Positions 1 through 5,006 of a stretch of 5,006 bases of DNA are shown here, piece by piece (position 1 is the first letter of the stretch; the number at the start of each line of letters is the position of its first letter). The notes below the pieces were generated by a model. That model ran no database searches, had not been told where the DNA came from, and saw only the letters and a list, made by a program, of their open reading frames with translations. Made by a program: the position numbers and the translations under genes. This DNA comes from a bacterium (GTDB taxonomy: Bacteria; UBA9089; UBA9088; JAGUXG01): the NCBI GenBank assembly GCA_020061965.1, contig JAGUXG010000171.1, forward strand, positions 1 through 5,006, written 5' to 3'.

Positions 1-834
1 TCCGAAGAATTAACGCAACAGAAGGACAATCTCTCCATACTTGTCAAAAAAGCCTACTTTTCTAAACCACCAGACAATATCTCCTATCTTTTACTTTCGG
101 AAAGAGACAAGAGGCCAAATCTTTTTCTCTTGATAGACAGAAATATAGGCAGGATAGAGGATAAAGAGGCAGAGAAAAAAAAGATAGGGGCAGAGAAGAA
201 GGTATTAGAATATCTCCATGACCATGAAAAGAAGATTAAGGAAGATGCGAGCCTTAATATAAAGATAGGGCGAGAAAAAAGGGCAATGATTGCGAAAAAC
301 TTAAATGAAACAGAAAAAGAAGCAGAAAACTGGAAGAAGAAGATAACTGCCCTGAAAGAGGAACAAAAGAGATTAGAGGCTTTGATTGCTGAACTTTCTG
401 CAAAGAGGAGAGTAGTAAAGAAGGAAGGGGAGGCTCACAAGCTGAAAGGTGGCCTTGTTTGGCCTATCTCTGGTGGAAGGATTACAAGAGAGTTTGGTAG
501 ATATACGCATCCAGAGACAGGTGCGGTGATGATGAATAAAGGAGTTGATATTGCTGCTCCTTTAGGCACAGAGGTTCGCTCAATAGGTTCAGGAGAGGTT
601 GTTTATGCTGATTGGTTTGTGGGTTATGGCAAATTGATTATGATAGACCATGGCAGCGGGCTTTATAGTCTCTATGCCTATCTTAATAAGATATCAGTCA
701 AACAAGGAGAGACTGTAACAGGAAATTCTGTCATAGGAGCGGTTGGAAGCACAGGCTCTGTTGAAACCCCTACCCTTCACTTTGAGATTAGGGTAAATGG
801 TCAGCCTCAGGACCCTATGGATTGGGTAAGATAA
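1..834 (+). CDS. envC: EnvC-like murein hydrolase activator (coiled coil + degenerate LytM/M23 domain), 5' partial
   Basis: The frame is open from base 1, so the N-terminus, and any signal peptide, lies outside the window; 277 residues and the stop (832-834) are visible. Residues 1 to about 145 are rich in Lys/Glu and read as a long coiled coil. Residues about 150-277 are a LytM/peptidase M23 fold, with landmarks GVDIAAPLGTEV, the ADWFVGYG segment and LHFEIR. Comparison with active M23 enzymes shows the site is broken: the first zinc His is Asn179, the His of the usual YAHL is Tyr227, and the first His of the HxH pair is Thr258; Asp183 and His260 remain. EnvC-family proteins are periplasmic, lack zinc catalysis, and switch on N-acetylmuramoyl-L-alanine amidases at the septum, in E. 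coli under FtsEX control. The coiled coil, the order of domains and the ADWxxGYG segment match that family. By inference ftsE/ftsX or an amidase may lie upstream. The stop overlaps the hisH start by one base. A weakly active M23 peptidase is the less likely alternative. Confidence 0.88.
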   Translation, partial: SEELTQQKDNLSILVKKAYFSKPPDNISYLLLSERDKRPNLFLLIDRNIGRIEDKEAEKKKIGAEKKVLEYLHDHEKKIKEDASLNIKIGREKRAMIAKNLNETEKEAENWKKKITALKEEQKRLEALIAELSAKRRVVKKEGEAHKLKGGLVWPISGGRITREFGRYTHPETGAVMMNKGVDIAAPLGTEVRSIGSGEVVYADWFVGYGKLIMIDHGSGLYSLYAYLNKISVKQGETVTGNSVIGAVGSTGSVETPTLHFEIRVNGQPQDPMDWVR

Positions 835-1469
835 TGATAGCTATTGTTGATTATGGACTTGGGAATCTTCACTCAATAGGAAAGGTGCTATCGATGTTTT
901 CTGAGGTGAGGATAACAAAGCTGCCGCTTGAGTTAATGGAGGCAGAAAAGGTAGTTCTGCCTGGTGTTGGTGCTTTCTCTGATGCTGTCTCTAACTTAAA
1001 AGAAGCCTCCATCTTCAATCTTCTTCAAGAGTTGGCAAAGACAAAGCCATTCCTTGGGATATGCCTTGGAATGCAACTGTTATTCTCTGAGAGCACAGAG
1101 GGTGGAAAGATTTCTGGACTAAATATTATCAAGGGGATAGTGCGAAGGTTTGAAGGAAGAATGAAGATTCCTCATATTGGTTGGAACATAGTAGAGTTTC
1201 AAAAATTACGCTACGGACTACACAGTCGTGTGCCTTGTAGCGTAGAATTTCATCCCCTTTTTTATGAAATCCCAGACAGGAGTTACTTTTACTTTGTCCA
1301 TTCATACTATGTGGACTGTCAAGAAGATGTGGCTATTGCTAAGACAACATATTCGGATTTTTCATTCAGTTCAGTTGTGGCCAAAGGCAATATTTTAGGG
1401 TGTCAATTTCATCCAGAAAAGAGTGGGATCATTGGCTTAAAACTTTTGGAGAACTTTGCTAAAGCGTAA
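834..1469 (+). CDS. hisH: imidazole glycerol phosphate synthase, glutamine amidotransferase subunit HisH
   Basis: HisH is a cytoplasmic class I glutaminase that hydrolyses glutamine and passes ammonia to HisF, which makes imidazole glycerol phosphate and AICAR in histidine biosynthesis. The 211-residue product begins MIAIVDYGLGNLHS, the family N-terminus. It has LPGVGAF (about 42-48), the nucleophile Cys77 in GICLGMQ, the KIPHIGWN segment, YFYFVHSYYVD, and the His193/Glu195 pair in CQFHPEKSG. I chose ATG 834 because it starts exactly at the conserved N-terminus and overlaps the upstream stop as TAATG, typical of translational coupling. A TTG at 822 in frame would add only four residues. Residues about 120-136 form a 17-codon insertion between GWN and HPLF that is not expected in the family and coincides with a DNA palindrome; without it the length (194) is near the usual ~200. 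No hisF, hisA or other his gene is visible. HisH-like subunits also occur in some surface-sugar pathways, but nothing here supports that role. Confidence 0.93.
   Translation: MIAIVDYGLGNLHSIGKVLSMFSEVRITKLPLELMEAEKVVLPGVGAFSDAVSNLKEASIFNLLQELAKTKPFLGICLGMQLLFSESTEGGKISGLNIIKGIVRRFEGRMKIPHIGWNIVEFQKLRYGLHSRVPCSVEFHPLFYEIPDRSYFYFVHSYYVDCQEDVAIAKTTYSDFSFSSVVAKGNILGCQFHPEKSGIIGLKLLENFAKA
1207..1244. repeat. imperfect palindrome inserted in frame in hisH
   Basis: The outer arms TACGCTAC (1207-1214) and GTAGCGTA (1237-1244) are perfect 8-bp inverted repeats. Inside them the inner arms ACAC (1220-1223) and GTGT (1228-1231) pair around the four-base loop AGTC, on the same centre of symmetry. Three of the five positions between the stems could form G-U pairs in RNA. 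The element is flanked by GTAGAGTTTCA (1191-1201) and GTAGAATTTCA (1242-1252), which match at 10 of 11 bases and are exactly 51 bp apart. This resembles a target-site duplication and explains the repeated Val-Glu-Phe in HisH at residues 120-122 and 137-139. Palindromic elements inserted in frame inside proteins are known from Rickettsia (RPEs). Whether this one belongs to a family in this genome cannot be seen from one copy. Confidence 0.7.
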
Positions 1470-1543
1470 ATATTTAGCCGCAGAGAATATATACCCAAAA
1501 GCAACAGGTTTGCAAAGAGAGCCTGAGGTTGTAAGTTTAGGAT

Positions 1544-1601
1544 GTTGTAAGTTGTATGTTATTTGTTCTACTTCTTCAACCTATAACCTACAACTTACAA
1601 C
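1544..1601. repeat. inverted repeat built of 7-bp units (hairpin)
   Basis: The left arm (1544-1568) and right arm (1577-1601) are complementary at 21 of 25 positions around an eight-base loop. This includes a perfect 13-bp match, GTTGTAAGTTGTA (1544-1556) against TACAACTTACAAC (1589-1601). Each arm is itself a degenerate tandem of 7-bp units: GTTGTAA, GTTGTAT and GTTATTT on the left; CAACCTA, TAACCTA, CAACTTA and CAACCTA on the right. A further related stretch, GGTTGTAAG, lies at 1528-1536. In RNA it would fold into a long stem. Because no U-tract follows, it does not look like a Rho-independent terminator. It may be a dispersed intergenic repeat with a role in RNA stability, or it may have none. 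Confidence 0.75.
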
Positions 1602-1649
1602 CTACAACAAAAAAATCTTCGGTAAACCTTGTGTTTCTTGAGTATACCT

Positions 1650-1667
1650 ACAGATTTCCACAGATTT
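1650..1667. repeat. short direct repeat just upstream of birA
   Basis: ACAGATTT occurs at 1650-1657 and again at 1660-1667, a 10-bp period, ending one base before the birA ATG. It occupies the place where a ribosome binding site would be, and no purine-rich Shine-Dalgarno sequence is present. The 10-bp phasing could suit a DNA-binding protein, but two short copies may also be chance or a remnant of an intergenic repeat. Confidence 0.35.
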
Positions 1668-1668
1668 T

Positions 1669-2385
1669 ATGAACACTATTCACAGGCTTACAGAAGTAGG
1701 TTCAACCAATGATTTAGCCCGCACCCTTATTGCCTCAGGCTGTCGCAGTGGAGAGGTTATCATTGCTGATATTCAAACGCATGGTCGTGGAAGGATGATG
1801 AAGGAATGGGTTTCGCCTCCTGGGGGCTTGTGGTTTTCAATAATCTTCTTCCCAGCCAATTTCTTGTCTGATAAGCTCCCTCTCTTTTCTTTGGTAGTGG
1901 GTTTGAGCATAAGTAAGGTGATTGAAAACGAGACAAGCCTTTATTGTTATATAAAGTGGCCGAATGACCTTTATCTAAAAGGCAAGAAGGTCTCTGGAAT
2001 CCTGATAGAGAGTAAGATACGGCTGAAAGCAGTTGAATGGTTGATAATAGGCGTTGGTCTAAACCTTAATGTTGACAAAAACCTTCTTCCAGAGGAAGCG
2101 ACATCTATTAGAGATGAGTTAGAGGAAGAGGTAGAGAAGGAGAAGATATTTCTGGAATTGCTCTCTGAAATAGAGAAAGCCTATATTGATTTTCAAGAAT
2201 CTGGCTTCCAATTTCTACCCCAGATAAAAGAGAGATGCCTCAGTTTAGGGAAAAGAGTGGCTTTTGAGATGGATAACAAAAGATTGGTTGGCAAGGCTAT
2301 TGATATAGACGAGAAGGGAAGGTTGGTGGTAGTGGTAGAAGGAAAGGTTTATCACCTATCTGGGGATGCGGAACTATTAGAATGA
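1669..2385 (+). CDS. birA: biotin--[acetyl-CoA-carboxylase] ligase (BirA catalytic type, no DNA-binding domain)
   Basis: The 238-residue protein activates biotin to biotinyl-5'-AMP and attaches it to the lysine of biotin-dependent carboxylase carriers such as AccB. Visible family motifs are GSTND (11-15) near the N-terminus, the adenylate/biotin loop HGRGR (38-42) followed by EWVSPPGGLWFS, KWPNDLYLKGKKVSGIL (96-112) with the expected lysines, and IGVGLNLNV (127-135). A small C-terminal beta domain (about 193-238) follows, as in the family. The N-terminal winged helix found in E. coli BirA is absent, so this is a group I ligase and probably not a bio-operon repressor. ATG 1669 is the first usable start after an in-frame stop at 1639-1641 and places the GSTND motif at the usual distance. 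The upstream sequence has no Shine-Dalgarno. Its stop overlaps the thpR start as ATGA, so it likely leads a birA-thpR-queE transcription unit. Confidence 0.94.
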   Translation: MNTIHRLTEVGSTNDLARTLIASGCRSGEVIIADIQTHGRGRMMKEWVSPPGGLWFSIIFFPANFLSDKLPLFSLVVGLSISKVIENETSLYCYIKWPNDLYLKGKKVSGILIESKIRLKAVEWLIIGVGLNLNVDKNLLPEEATSIRDELEEEVEKEKIFLELLSEIEKAYIDFQESGFQFLPQIKERCLSLGKRVAFEMDNKRLVGKAIDIDEKGRLVVVVEGKVYHLSGDAELLE

Positions 2386-2924
2386 GACTATTTATTGCTA
2401 TACCGCTAAGCGTTGAGATAAAAAAGGCTCTGGCTGATTGTCAAGAGATACTCAAGCCGAAAATTTCAGGTGCAAAATGGGTTGAGCCTGAGGGTATCCA
2501 TCTTACAGTGAAGTTTCTTGGTGAGACCAATGAAAGAAGGGTAGGGGATATAGCTGCGTGTTGCCAGAGAGTTGTAGAGGCAGTGGAGCCTTTTCAAATC
2601 TCGCTTTCTGGAATCGGAGGCTTTCCTAATCTTGTTATTCCAAGGGTTATCTGGGTTGGGATTTCTGAAGGAAAGGAAGCGGTCTGCCAGATAGCCAGGG
2701 ATTTAGAAGCCAGTCTCAAAGAGATAGGCTTCCCAAAAGAGGCCAGGCCATTCTCTCCTCACCTGACCCTTGCCAGAATAAAATTTCCAAAGAGGGTTTC
2801 ACTGATAGCCTCAGAGCCAGAAATTAGAAAAATGAAGGCATCGTCTATCCAGCTCATTCAGAGCACGCTCACCCCAAAAGGAGCAACATATCAAGTGTTG
2901 AAAGAGATAAGATTTGAAGGCTGA
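2382..2924 (+). CDS. thpR: RNA 2',3'-cyclic phosphodiesterase (2H/LigT family)
   Basis: This 180-residue protein belongs to the 2H phosphoesterase superfamily, whose ThpR/LigT branch opens 2',3'-cyclic phosphate ends of RNA and can join tRNA halves through 2'-5' bonds in vitro. Its two catalytic HxTx motifs are clear: HLTV at 40-43 (in GIHLTVKFLG) and HLTL at 127-130 (in FSPHLTLARIK). The N-terminus MRLFIAIPLS and the C-terminal segment STLTPKGATY (161-170) are also typical, and the length matches the family. The ATG lies in an ATGA overlap with the birA stop, which points to coupled translation. The 3' end overlaps the queE start by 11 bp. The physiological substrate of bacterial ThpR is poorly defined, so the RNA-end-processing role is family-level knowledge only. 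Confidence 0.92.
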   Translation: MRLFIAIPLSVEIKKALADCQEILKPKISGAKWVEPEGIHLTVKFLGETNERRVGDIAACCQRVVEAVEPFQISLSGIGGFPNLVIPRVIWVGISEGKEAVCQIARDLEASLKEIGFPKEARPFSPHLTLARIKFPKRVSLIASEPEIRKMKASSIQLIQSTLTPKGATYQVLKEIRFEG

Positions 2925-3594
2925 TATTTACGAGGTATTTCTGTCTATTCAGGGAGAGGGTCCCTGGCTTGGAAGAATGCAGGCATTTGTCAGGTTCTGT
3001 AACTGTAATCTGAGGTGCAGGTTCTGTGATACAAAGTATAGCCAGACAGAGAGCAAAACCTGCAATCTCTTTTCCGAAAAGATAGAGAATCCAGTCTCAG
3101 TAGATAGGCTTATCTCTGGCCTCAGGGGTAAAGTCTTTCACTCAATCTCTCTCACAGGTGGCGAACCTTTGCTCTCTCTTGATTTTATCAAAGAATTTCT
3201 GTCTCATAAAGAATGGGTTGTCTATTTAGAGACAAATGGAACTTTGCCACATCTCTTTTCTGATATAGCGGATTCAATAGATATGGTGGCTATGGATATT
3301 AAGCTGCCATCTGTTACCGGAGAAAAGCCTTTCTGGGATGAACACAGGCAGTTCCTCAAACTTTGTAGGAATCGCTTTGTTAAAATTGTGGTTTCAGAGG
3401 ATATAGACAGAGATGAGTTAGCTTATGCAGGAAGGCTGATAAGCGATATAAACCCGAATATTCCTCTCATCATCCAGCCCGCAGATATAAACATATCTTT
3501 TTCTCTTCTTCTTGAGCTTCAGGATATAGCCATGTCTCATCTCTCTGATGTTCGTATCATCCCTCAAGTGCATAAGATAATGGGTTGGAGGTGA
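2914..3594 (+). CDS. queE: 7-carboxy-7-deazaguanine synthase QueE (radical SAM)
   Basis: QueE is a cytoplasmic radical-SAM enzyme that contracts 6-carboxy-tetrahydropterin to 7-carboxy-7-deazaguanine, the step that builds the deazapurine core of queuosine and related nucleosides. The 226-residue protein has SIQGEGPWLG (11-20), the CxxxCxxC iron-sulfur motif at Cys31, Cys35 and Cys38 followed by DTKYS, TGGEP (81-85) for SAM binding, LETNGT (105-110), MDIKLP (127-132), and the family's C-terminal QVHKIMG. The start is TTG 2914, inside the end of thpR. It gives the expected KADIYEVFLSIQGEG N-terminus, no ATG sits nearby in frame, and a modest purine-rich AAAGAG stretch lies just upstream at 2901-2906. 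No queD, queC, queF or tgt is in view, so its partners must be elsewhere. A deazapurine DNA-modification role would need dpd genes, and none are present here. Confidence 0.94.
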   Translation: MKADIYEVFLSIQGEGPWLGRMQAFVRFCNCNLRCRFCDTKYSQTESKTCNLFSEKIENPVSVDRLISGLRGKVFHSISLTGGEPLLSLDFIKEFLSHKEWVVYLETNGTLPHLFSDIADSIDMVAMDIKLPSVTGEKPFWDEHRQFLKLCRNRFVKIVVSEDIDRDELAYAGRLISDINPNIPLIIQPADINISFSLLLELQDIAMSHLSDVRIIPQVHKIMGWR

Positions 3595-3609
3595 CTTACA
3601 TTTTATTAA

Positions 3610-3638
3610 TTGCAAATTTGTCATTTAGCATTTATCAT
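3610..3638 (+). promoter_or_regulatory. possible sigma70-type promoter for lon
   Basis: TTGCAA (3610-3615) and TATCAT (3633-3638) are separated by 17 bp and match the -35 and -10 consensus at 4/6 and 5/6. Transcription would start near 3645, essentially at the lon GTG (3647), giving a leaderless or near-leaderless mRNA. That agrees with the lack of a Shine-Dalgarno before lon. Because the segment is an AT-rich tandem repeat, the match could be fortuitous. The alternative is read-through from queE. Confidence 0.35.
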
Positions 3639-3644
3639 TTCAAA
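3610..3644. repeat. 7-bp-period direct repeat in the queE-lon spacer
   Basis: Five consecutive heptads can be read: TTGCAAA, TTTGTCA, TTTAGCA, TTTATCA and TTTCAAA (3610-3644), followed by TTGTGAA (3645-3651), which contains the proposed lon GTG start. The middle three share TTTxxCA. The sequence differs from the heptads in the hisH-birA gap but has the same period. Most of the 52-bp spacer is made of it, leaving no room for a separate 5' leader. Confidence 0.5.
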
Positions 3645-3646
3645 TT

Positions 3647-5006
3647 GTGAAATATATTCCCCTTCTTCCCTTACGAGGAACATTTCTCTTTCCTTATATG
3701 GTCGTTCCTTTATTTATTGCCCGCAAAAAGTCTATTTTCTCATTAGAAAAAGCAATAGCCAAAGATAAGTTGATTGTTGCCACATGCCAAAAAAATATAG
3801 ATACAGATGAACCAGATGAAGAAGACCTGTATCCTTTAGGCACTGTAGCTGAAATCCTTCAAGTCTTGAAACTGCCTGATGGAAAGGTAAAGGTTCTCTT
3901 GGAAGGGCTTTTCAGAGCAAATTTGAGAGATATAAAAAGAGAACCTTACTTCTGTGCCAAAGTAGAAAGATTGAAATCTCATTCTAAAAAGACAAAGAAA
4001 GCAGAGGCTTTGGTAAGATATGTCCGCAAAGATTTTGCAGAATATGTTAATCTTAAAGGGGATATTCTTGGTAGCGGTGATATTTTAGACCTGCAGGAAC
4101 CTGATCAGTTTTCAGATCAGGTTGCCTCTTGCCTTCAAATCTCATTAGAGAAGAAAGAAGAACTTTTCAGAGAAGGCAATCCAGAAAAGAGGCTTGAAAA
4201 CCTTATTTGTATCCTTTCTTCTGAGATAGAGATGTTAAGATTAGAGAAAGAGATACAGAAGAAGGTGGCAAAACAGATGGAAAAGACCAAAAAGGAATAC
4301 CTTCTCAGCGAAAAGATAAAGGCTATGCAAGATGAATTAGGGAAAAATAGCATAGACGCTCCAGAAGATATTTTTTCTCTGATAGAGAAGGCTGAGCTTC
4401 CTAAAGAGGCAAAAGAGAGGGTAGAGAAAGAGATGGGCCGTCTCAAGGTGATGCCAGAGATGATGGCTGAACGGGCTATTATCAGAAACTACATAGACTG
4501 GCTCATCAGCCTTCCCTGGAACAAGAAGAGCAAAGAGAAGATAGACCTTGTTGAGGCAAAGAGGATATTAGAGGAGAATCATCTTGGGCTTTCCAAAGTA
4601 AAGGAGAGGGTTCTTGAATTTTTGGCAGTGAGTAAACTCGCAGGAAGGCTTCCTGGCTCTATCCTCTGTTTTGTTGGTCCGCCAGGGGTAGGAAAAAGCT
4701 CTGTGGCTCAGTCTATTGCCAAGGCACTGGGAAGAGATTTTGTCAGGTTTTCATTGGGTGGACTTAAAGATGAATCAGAGATAAAAGGCCACAGGATGAC
4801 TTATGTGGCAGCTATGCCAGGGAAAATAATTCAGCATATGAGAAGGATTCGGCATAAGAATCCCGTCTTTTTATTGGATGAGATTGATAAGGTAAGCCCG
4901 AACCTTTCAGCTTCTTTATTAGAGCTTCTTGACAGCGAGCAAAACCACCTTTTTTTAGATTACTATATAGATATTCCCTTTGACCTATCAGATGTTCTCT
5001 TTATCA
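3647..5006 (+). CDS. lon: ATP-dependent protease Lon (LonA type), 3' partial
   Basis: Lon is a cytoplasmic hexameric AAA+ serine protease that unfolds and degrades damaged and regulatory proteins. The frame stays open to the window edge, giving 453 residues. The N-domain starts KYIPLLPLRG and contains PYMVVPLF and LKLPDGKVKVLLEG; a helical stretch around 195-250 includes KQMEKTKKEYLLSEKIKAMQ; then come ERAIIRNYIDWLISLPW and the AAA+ module. Walker A is GPPGVGKS (344-351, Lys350) and Walker B is FLLDEID (408-414, Glu412). The sensor regions and the Ser-Lys protease dyad lie beyond the window. GTG 3647 is chosen because it directly precedes the conserved N-terminus and an in-frame stop sits at 3626-3628. 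No Shine-Dalgarno is visible. Departures from typical Lon include GHRMTYVAAMPG for the usual GHRRTYIGAMPG, and a loop after Walker B (416-423) about four residues short, lacking the near-invariant RGDP. It may therefore be a diverged lineage or a paralogue. Confidence 0.94.
   Translation, partial: MKYIPLLPLRGTFLFPYMVVPLFIARKKSIFSLEKAIAKDKLIVATCQKNIDTDEPDEEDLYPLGTVAEILQVLKLPDGKVKVLLEGLFRANLRDIKREPYFCAKVERLKSHSKKTKKAEALVRYVRKDFAEYVNLKGDILGSGDILDLQEPDQFSDQVASCLQISLEKKEELFREGNPEKRLENLICILSSEIEMLRLEKEIQKKVAKQMEKTKKEYLLSEKIKAMQDELGKNSIDAPEDIFSLIEKAELPKEAKERVEKEMGRLKVMPEMMAERAIIRNYIDWLISLPWNKKSKEKIDLVEAKRILEENHLGLSKVKERVLEFLAVSKLAGRLPGSILCFVGPPGVGKSSVAQSIAKALGRDFVRFSLGGLKDESEIKGHRMTYVAAMPGKIIQHMRRIRHKNPVFLLDEIDKVSPNLSASLLELLDSEQNHLFLDYYIDIPFDLSDVLFI

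Larger units (their letters stand above)
1470..1668. other. intergenic region between hisH and birA
   Basis: This stretch of 199 bp holds no convincing gene. A 61-codon frame that crosses it from inside hisH has low-complexity, repeat-derived content and no family features. The right half of the gap is dominated by an inverted heptad repeat (1544-1601), followed by a seven-A run (1609-1615) and a short direct repeat next to birA. A TATACC (1643-1648) could serve as a weak -10 box for birA, but no good -35 sits at the proper spacing. There is no hairpin followed by a T-run on either strand, so no intrinsic terminator is called. Positions 1470-1530 show nothing I recognise. Confidence 0.7.

Noticed and set aside
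1191..1252. Frameshift or pseudogene in hisH
   Set aside because: The insertion is exactly 51 bp and the downstream YFYFVHSYYVD and HPEKSG motifs are intact in the same frame.
1530..1558. TTGTAA-N17-TTGTAT promoter-like pair
   Set aside because: Both boxes are copies of the heptad unit, so the spacing is produced by the repeat, and the -10 match is poor.
1544..1616. Rho-independent terminator after hisH
   Set aside because: The stem is strong, but it is followed by an A-run instead of a T-run on the + strand, and no T-run follows it on the - strand; the stem is also AT-rich and unusually long.
1456..1641. A 61-codon open frame overlapping the end of hisH and crossing the intergenic gap
   Set aside because: Its translation comes largely from the heptad repeat (Thr-Tyr-Asn-Leu-Gln runs), it has no recognisable domain, and its start lies within hisH in another frame.
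1650..1667. Biotin operator controlled by BirA
   Set aside because: The repeat is direct and short, not the long inverted biotin operator, and this BirA has no DNA-binding domain.
3418..3624. A 68-codon minus-strand open frame over the end of queE
   Set aside because: It is antisense to a well-supported QueE C-terminus and has no motif or start signal of its own.
4135..4446. A 103-codon minus-strand open frame, rich in Ser and Phe
   Set aside because: It is the antisense of the Lys/Glu-rich helical part of Lon; its composition is what the complement of such codons gives.

Overview
The window is a compact, moderately AT-rich bacterial segment in which every supported gene is on the + strand. 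Arginine is mostly AGA/AGG, isoleucine often ATA, and TTG or GTG starts are used for queE and lon. An EnvC-type amidase activator suggests a cell with a division machinery of the FtsEX/amidase kind, probably Gram-negative. The composition and intergenic repeat style resemble uncultivated candidate-phylum genomes, but I cannot place the organism at phylum level from this sequence.

Layout. Positions 1-834 hold the 3' part of an EnvC-like protein: a coiled coil followed by a degenerate LytM/M23 domain. Its stop codon overlaps the start of hisH (834-1469), the glutaminase subunit of imidazole glycerol phosphate synthase. HisH carries a 17-codon in-frame insertion built on an imperfect DNA palindrome and flanked by an 11-bp near-perfect direct repeat. 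Next is a 199-bp gene-free gap (1470-1668) whose main content is a 58-bp hairpin made of inverted 7-bp units. A tightly packed trio follows: birA (1669-2385, biotin protein ligase without a DNA-binding domain), thpR (2382-2924, RNA 2',3'-cyclic phosphodiesterase) and queE (2914-3594, radical-SAM 7-carboxy-7-deazaguanine synthase), overlapping by 4 and 11 bp. A 52-bp spacer made of another 7-bp-period repeat leads into lon (3647 to the window edge), which runs off the right side after the Walker B motif.

The genes do not form one pathway. They cover cell-wall division control, histidine biosynthesis, biotin attachment, RNA end or tRNA processing, queuosine-type tRNA modification and ATP-dependent proteolysis. 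The packing suggests two or three co-transcribed groups of housekeeping genes. HisH and QueE both lack their pathway partners nearby. I see no defence system, mobile-element gene, CRISPR array, tRNA or rRNA. The most noteworthy points are the palindromic in-frame insertion in hisH, the two different heptad-repeat spacers, and a Lon ATPase domain that lacks residues in a normally very conserved loop just after Walker B.
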